Shown here: positions 59,450 to 64,000 of the stretch, one piece after another
Layout of the letters: the number at the start of each line of letters is the position of its first letter
Numbering within the stretch: the first letter of the stretch is position 1
Source: Neosynechococcus sphagnicola sy1
GTDB taxonomy: Bacteria; Cyanobacteriota; Cyanobacteriia; Neosynechococcales; Neosynechococcaceae
Length of the DNA stretch: 64,000 nucleotides
NCBI RefSeq assembly: GCF_000775285.1
Contig: NZ_JJML01000009.1
Location: forward strand, 1 to 64,000
Direction of reading: 5' to 3'
Notes under the pieces: model-generated
Told to the model about the DNA's origin: nothing
The model's database searches: none
The model's input: only the letters and a program-made list of their open reading frames with translations
Program-made: the position numbers and the translations under genes

Positions 59450-59563
59450 GTGGTAGAGCCACTACTGACAGGAATTGTGATGGGGCTGATCCCCGTGACG
59501 CTGCTGGGGCTATTTGTTGCAGCTTATCTGCAATACCGTCGGGGTAATCAGTTAGGCCTTTAA
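59450..59563 (+). CDS. petG: cytochrome b6f subunit PetG
   Basis: A 37-residue single-helix subunit needed for cytochrome b6f stability. It was found by reading the frame directly: GTG 59450, then [20 protein letters not shown] and [16 protein letters not shown], then TAA at 59561-59563. It matches the canonical PetG sequence along its length. GGGAG at 59438-59442 lies 7 nt before the GTG. It sits 28 bp before the end of rsmD on the opposite strand, with cytM upstream divergent. Confidence 0.95.
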   Translation: MVEPLLTGIVMGLIPVTLLGLFVAAYLQYRRGNQLGL

Positions 59564-59591
59564 CCCTAAAGGGTCTGGGATCGGGGAGCTT

Positions 59592-60146
59592 CTAGCCTCC
59601 CCTGTCCTGGGGTCGATAGAAGGTCAAGGCTGTGTTACCGTAACGTTTCTGTCGATACACTATTAGGGGTTCACTAGACACGAGGGTCCAACCCCTAGGT
59701 GCATGCTCCACCGCCAATTCACCAGTGTCGGCCAAGAGGTTACAGGTCGCGATCGCTGTGATCACGGGCTGGTAAAGCTCACTGGCATAGGGGGGGTCAA
59801 AGTAGATGCGGTCAAATTGCTGACCCCTGAGTTGCTGAATGTGTGAGCGCACATCTCCCCGCAGGACACGAAATTGCTGTTCTGGAGCCGCTATTTGTTG
59901 CCAATTGTGTTGAATCACCCCACAGGCTCGGCTCGATTGTTCAATCCCAACCACCAGGGCGGCACCCCGAGCCAAGGCTTCTGCCCCCATGGCTCCACTG
60001 CCGGCACAGAGATCTAACCAACGACATCCCGGAATAGTACCCTGCCAAATATTAAACAGCGCCTCTCTCACCCGAGCAAGGGTCGGACGAGTTGCCAGTC
60101 CCGGCAAGGTTTTGAGTAAGCGATTGCCGTCAACTCTCAGACTCAT
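59592..60146 (-). CDS. rsmD: 16S rRNA (guanine966-N2)-methyltransferase
   Basis: Methylates G966 of 16S rRNA near the decoding site. The 184-residue protein shows LDLCAGSGAMGAEALARGA (SAM site) near residue 42 and the catalytic FDPPYASELYQP. The N-terminal KTLPGLATRPTLARVREALF is typical for RsmD. It starts 15 bp after the hisH stop on the same strand, so they may be co-transcribed. Confidence 0.93.
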   Translation of the reverse strand: MSLRVDGNRLLKTLPGLATRPTLARVREALFNIWQGTIPGCRWLDLCAGSGAMGAEALARGAALVVGIEQSSRACGVIQHNWQQIAAPEQQFRVLRGDVRSHIQQLRGQQFDRIYFDPPYASELYQPVITAIATCNLLADTGELAVEHAPRGWTLVSSEPLIVYRQKRYGNTALTFYRPQDRGG

Positions 60147-60161
60147 AGTTCAACTAGAGGT

Positions 60162-60809
60162 TTAACGGGTCAGAGCCAGAGAGGGTTGGCTAGCAACCTG
60201 TTGGACAAAGTTGGCTAAGATGCTCAACCCAGTGGTAGAAGACTTCTCAGGATGGAATTGGACAGCCATCAGCTGCTCACGGGCGATCGCCGCCGTCACG
60301 GTTTGTTGACCGTGGGTCACCATCGCGGCTCGCACCTGGGGATCCACCGGATCGACATAGTAGGAATGGACAAAATACACCCAGGGCTCAGGGGGCAACT
60401 GCTGCCAGAGCGGGGAATCAGGTTGGATAATCTGTAACTGATTCCAGCCCATATGGGGAATCGTCAGACCCGGTTCTGGCTGAAACTGGCGCACGGTGCC
60501 TGCAATCACCCCGAGGCCAGCTTCCTCCCCTTCCTCACTGCCATCAAACAAAATCTGTAGTCCCAGGCAAATTCCGAGGAAGGGCTGATCACGAGCGATC
60601 GCGGCTCGGAGCGGCTCCACGAGTCCCCGCGATCGCAACTGCTGCATGGCTGGATCAAATGCCCCCACCCCTGGTAAAACAATGGCATCTGCCTGCTCCA
60701 AATCTGCTGCCGAATGGGTGATGTAAGGAGTTGCACCTGCTTTTTCCAGACCTTTACAAACAGAGTGCAGGTTTCCCATGTCATAATCAATCACTGCAAT
60801 GACTGCCAT
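60162..60809 (-). CDS. hisH: imidazole glycerol phosphate synthase subunit HisH
   Basis: The glutaminase half of the HisFH enzyme in histidine synthesis. The 215-residue class-I glutamine amidotransferase shows DYDMGNLHSVCKGLEKAG, the nucleophile Cys in LGICLGLQILFDGSEEG, HSYYVDP, and the His/Glu pair in VQFHPEKSSTTGLSIL. Complete. hisF is not in the window. Confidence 0.96.
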   Translation of the reverse strand: MAVIAVIDYDMGNLHSVCKGLEKAGATPYITHSAADLEQADAIVLPGVGAFDPAMQQLRSRGLVEPLRAAIARDQPFLGICLGLQILFDGSEEGEEAGLGVIAGTVRQFQPEPGLTIPHMGWNQLQIIQPDSPLWQQLPPEPWVYFVHSYYVDPVDPQVRAAMVTHGQQTVTAAIAREQLMAVQFHPEKSSTTGLSILANFVQQVASQPSLALTR

Positions 60810-60973
60810 GCTGCTGCTCCGATTAGCTGTTTGGAAATCACTCTCTTATTGTAGTTTGATCGACAGTGGGGTTCTAAAGACCACCTGAAAGCCACCTCTC
60901 CACATCTGAGGATGCCGATCACAGACGTGCTGTTTGATCCACCGATATGCTTTGCAGAGATCCTGGGAGACCG

Positions 60974-61504
60974 ATGGTCAAACCTGCGTTGCTGACATCC
61001 TTTACGACCTGGAAGTCCCATCAACTTTCCAATTCCTCCGATGACCTATTGGCCGCAGTCCAGAGGCAATTCGCAGCAGCAACGGCTCTGCATTTTTTGA
61101 GACAATTGCCGATAGATTATCAGCAAGCACCCACCCAAGTCATCTCCCGGATTCAGGAATTACAGCCTGCTTGGGTCATTTGCTGCGGCATGGCTGAGTC
61201 GCGATGGAAGCTGAGTGTTGAAACCACGGCCACGAAGGGCCAGCACCAACTCCAGACTACCGTCAATGTCCAACAATTGGTTCAAGATTTACCCATGACC
61301 GAAATCAGTCATGATGCTGGTGAATTTGTTTGCAATCGGCTGTACTACGAAATCTTAGCTGCCCTCAGCAGACAGAATCTGAGTGGCCAGTGTATATTTG
61401 TTCACATTCCAACCTTAACCCGAGACAACACGGGTGAGGTTTTGGCTGATTTCCGGTTGATACTTCAGAGATTAGGAGTACCAGTACCTCGTTACGTCCT
61501 GTGA
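60974..61504 (+). CDS. pyroglutamyl-peptidase-like protein (C15 family)
   Basis: A C15 cysteine peptidase-like protein of about 176 residues from ATG 60974 (MVKPALLTSFTTWKSH). It has VICCGMAESRWKLSVE, the catalytic-Cys region ISHDAGEFVCNRLYYEIL, and the catalytic His in CIFVHIPTL, in the expected order. The N-terminal Glu region is less clear. Classical enzymes release N-terminal pyroglutamate; cyanobacterial versions are divergent, so the substrate is not certain. Confidence 0.75.
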   Translation: MVKPALLTSFTTWKSHQLSNSSDDLLAAVQRQFAAATALHFLRQLPIDYQQAPTQVISRIQELQPAWVICCGMAESRWKLSVETTATKGQHQLQTTVNVQQLVQDLPMTEISHDAGEFVCNRLYYEILAALSRQNLSGQCIFVHIPTLTRDNTGEVLADFRLILQRLGVPVPRYVL

Positions 61505-61517
61505 TGGTTATTTTTCT

Positions 61518-63207
61518 ATGATGTTGTTCTTTCCGATCCTCTCCGCTGCCCAAATTCCATCTTCTCCGGCGTTACGACCGGCTCTACCGACGCTGGAACA
61601 AGTGCTACCCCCTGTCCAACCGATACCATCCATTCCAGCCACACCGACAACCCCACCACAGTCCATTACACCTCTTCGTCCCTTACTACCCCGTTCCCAA
61701 GAAGTTGCACCGATCCAGCCATCGCCTGTGACGCAGCAGATAGTGCCTTTGAGACCCTTACTCCCGAGGTCGCAGCCAACCCAGCCCCTGCGCCCCCTGT
61801 TTCCCCTCGGGCAACAAGTCACCACGGGTTCACGGCTCTTACCAACCTTAGACGTACCACTGGCCGACGAAGTTCCCATTCCAGACGTGTTACCTCCGCA
61901 AGAAGTTCTCCAGGCGCAGGATGTCCGTCCCCTCCCCGGTCAACTGGATGCTGTGCCTGTTTTTAACAGCAACAGCCCAGAACTCGTCCAAACCCAAGGC
62001 ATTTTGCTGTCCACCTTTCCCCCCGAGGGGAAAGAGTCTCCCAGAGCCCACCTCAACTTCGCCTTTGATGGCCGCTTTGATATTTTTGCTCACCACCTTG
62101 CCCGTGCCAGAATCGCGAGCCAAACCCGGACATTATTCTTGGGGGTATTAATCAGTAACCCCAGTAATCGCCCCGTTGCCATTGATGTTTTGCAGGGAGC
62201 CAGCTACCTAACACGCCCAGATGCCCAATTTGTTGATTTGCCCTCCTACGTCGAAGACCCACTGGGTCGGGTGTTTGCAGGGCCAGGAAGTCGGACGATG
62301 AATGACATTCTGCGGGGACGCAGACAGGTCAATGTCCCCTCGCGGTTGGTGATTCCACCGGGGGTAAGACTACCTGTTACTCAACTTGCCCATTCCGGTT
62401 GGCAATGTGGTGCCCTCTTCCAATGGTCGCTCCACCCTGATGCGACTTGCCAGTGATGGGCCTGTCTATGTTGCCAGTATGGCGATGTTTGCCCCCACTG
62501 CTCCGGGGGGGCGGGAACGGATGCCAACTCTAGAAGAGTGGGAAACACTGTTGCAGAAAGGCGATCTGGCAGGCCCTAGAGATCTGCCCCCGACTCCGAT
62601 GGCGAGTTATGCCAGTGCCAGTCGGGTAATTTATGGGCGGGTAGCGGGGGTTGCCCAAGGCTCTCGCTGGCAGGCAAATCTCACAGATAGTTCCATCACG
62701 GCCAATCTCACCATTCCCCCAAAGGGACAGGCCTTTTCCTATGTCTTGAGTACATTGCCCCAGGGTACCTTGGGGACTGGTCAGGTGCAGAGTGCGCCAA
62801 TGCTGGTTCGCTACCCAGACACCGCCTATATGGCGAATGGCAACTATGGCATTGAGTATAGCCTCAACCTCCCCCTACACAATCCTTCACAGCAGCCAGC
62901 CACCGTGGTTTTGTCGATTCAAACGCCCCTGAAGGAAGAACTCTCCAAAGACAAGCTGCGTTTTTTCCAGCCACCGGAGGAGCGGATCTTTTTCCGAGGC
63001 CCGGTGCGCGTTAGCTACAACGACGATCAGGGAACCTCCCAGGTGCGTTACATTCATGTGGTACAACGCCGGGGACAGCAGGGAGAGCCACTGGTGAAGC
63101 TGATACTCAAGCCCGGTGAGCGGCGGGATCTGCAATTAGATTTACTCTATCCCCCCGATGCAACGCCGCCCCAAGTGCTGACGGTGAGAACCCTTGAAGG
63201 GTTTTGA
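61518..63207 (+). CDS. DUF3370 family protein with long Pro-rich N-terminus (one frameshift)
   Basis: A cyanobacterial DUF3370 protein, function unknown, probably exported (hydrophobic start MMLFFPILSAAQ). Residues ~10-125 are a Pro/Gln-rich region with repeats (PLRPLLPRSQ occurs twice, PLRPLFPLGQ once). The family core starts LPGQLDAVPVFNSNSPELVQ and TFPPEGKESPRAHLNFAFDG. An extra C at 62373-62374 shifts the frame; the paralogue at 63215 shows the expected continuation (LLMNLP against LLLNLP). The rest is SSNGRSTLMRLASDGPVYVA and so on. Corrected length is 562. The tandem copy begins 7 bp after the stop. Confidence 0.82.
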
Positions 63208-63214
63208 GTTAACC

Positions 63215-64000
63215 ATGCTGTTTTTAGTACCCCTGCTCGCCCAGTCCAGGCCTGCCCCTCCACCTCAGGAAATTCTCCAACCCCAGGAAGTCAGACCCTT
63301 ACCGGGGCATCTCGATACGGTGCCTGTGTTTAATAGTAATAGCCCAGAGTTGGTGTCGAGTGAGGGAATTTTGCTCTCGACGTTCCCACCGGGAGGGAAA
63401 CGGGTGCCTGCGGCCCATCTGAATTTTCAGTTTCGGGGGCGGTTTGATGTGTTTGCCCATCACATTGCCAAAGCACCCAATCCCCAAGATCTGCGATCGC
63501 TCTATTTGGGGGTGATCCTGTACAACCCCAGCTCACAGCCTGTCACCGTCTCGGTGTTGCAAGCGGCCAGTTATCTCACCCAACCCGATGCCCCCTTTAT
63601 ACCGCTGCCGTCTTGGGTCGAGAATCCACTGGGAAGTGTGTTTTCAGGGCCGGGCAGTCGGGTGAGCGATCAGGTTCTGCGGGGGCAGCATCAACCCGAC
63701 TGGCCAGCGCTGCTGACGATTCCCCCCCAGGAGAGTCAACTATTGATGAACCTGCCGATCCTGCTGCGGGGGTTAACCCCACCCTTGAATGGACGGTCAA
63801 CTCTGGTGCGGCTGCGGAGTAGTGGGCCGGTCTATGCAGCCAGTCTGGCTCTATTTGGTCGCCAAAATCCCGATGGCAGTGAACGCCCTCCAACCCTAGT
63901 TGAATGGCAAAATCTCTTGGAAACGGGAAACCTCGTCAGTCCCCGCGATCGCACCCCAAACCCCCCCGATCAACCCAGCGGCTCCATTGTCTACGGGCGG
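63215..64000 (+). CDS. DUF3370 family protein, partial (runs off the end)
   Basis: ATG 63215 opens MLFLVPLLAQSRPAPPPQEI and the frame is open through base 64000 (262 codons). It is a tandem paralogue of the preceding gene without the long Pro-rich part: GHLDTVPVFNSNSPELVSSE, TFPPGGKRVPAAHLNFQFRG, VSVLQAASYLTQPDAPFIPL, LNGRSTLVRLRSSGPVYAAS. No shift is seen within it, which supports the frame correction in its neighbour. The N-terminus is a likely short signal peptide. Function unknown. Confidence 0.85.
   Translation, partial: MLFLVPLLAQSRPAPPPQEILQPQEVRPLPGHLDTVPVFNSNSPELVSSEGILLSTFPPGGKRVPAAHLNFQFRGRFDVFAHHIAKAPNPQDLRSLYLGVILYNPSSQPVTVSVLQAASYLTQPDAPFIPLPSWVENPLGSVFSGPGSRVSDQVLRGQHQPDWPALLTIPPQESQLLMNLPILLRGLTPPLNGRSTLVRLRSSGPVYAASLALFGRQNPDGSERPPTLVEWQNLLETGNLVSPRDRTPNPPDQPSGSIVYGR

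Noticed and set aside
61508-61879. Glycine-rich minus-strand frame opposite the DUF3370 start
   Set aside because: It is the shadow of the Pro-rich coding region and has no family sequence.

Overview
The window is cyanobacterial. It carries a full beta-carboxysome operon (ccmK2-ccmK1-ccmL-ccmM-ccmN-ccmO), a divergent NDH-1 CO2-uptake operon (ndhF4-ndhD4-chpX), petG and cytM for photosynthetic electron transport, cyanobacterial families (DUF1824, DUF3370, ChpX), and many copies of the HIP1 octamer GCGATCGC (for example at 5630, 16537 and 46455). No rRNA, tRNA, CRISPR array or prophage was recognised.

Layout. 1-5100 is a decayed accessory strip: an IS5-family element inserted in a NACHT ATPase gene, a TetR remnant with an in-frame stop, two intact and two broken Uma2-type genes, and a DUF1824 gene. 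5333-10557 is one very large PAS/GAF/GGDEF/EAL c-di-GMP protein. 10579-21853 is mostly housekeeping: uvrC, lgt, cobM, a pentapeptide protein, an AI-2E-type permease, rseP-nth, an SH3 protein, an orphan amino-acid ABC ATPase and a cyclic-nucleotide-binding MscS channel. 21850-32493 is the CO2-concentrating cluster: a LysR regulator, the CO2-hydrating NDH-1 subunits on the minus strand, a 0.7 kb shared promoter region and the ccm operon on the plus strand. 32518-39002 has a DUF2993 protein, a glycosyltransferase-TPR protein, cbiD, an orphan GvpF/L gene, a 144-bp MITE, a DUF2887 nuclease-like gene with a 12-bp repeat tract, and rpe. 39115-53225 has a subtilase-like protein, tandem FAD and copper amine oxidases, GNAT, asparaginase, a DECD-box helicase, gcvT, purL, VOC, DUF92 and def. 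53411-58893 is a MarR-controlled RND efflux locus. 58907-64000 has cytM, petG, rsmD, hisH, a C15 peptidase and two tandem DUF3370 genes, the last running off the end.

Function. The centre of the window is a CO2-concentrating unit. NdhF4/NdhD4/ChpX would convert CO2 to bicarbonate at the thylakoid. CcmK/L/O form the carboxysome shell, and CcmM/CcmN organise Rubisco and recruit shell. The adjacent LysR protein with its own palindrome is the likely regulator.

Caution. About twenty genes, including rpe, purL, ndhF4, ndhD4, ccmK1, cbiD and the RND pump, are each interrupted by a single-nucleotide shift. Wherever I could judge direction, removing one base restores a full-length family protein. The ccmK1/ccmK2 pair shows this directly. 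The uniform insertion direction points to sequencing or assembly error rather than mass gene decay, so these genes are annotated as whole genes with their shift sites given. I did not find a convincing new multi-gene system. The best leads are the disrupted NACHT gene, the MITE whose ends match the IS5 element, the unusual cysteine placement in CcmM, and the MarR and LysR operators.
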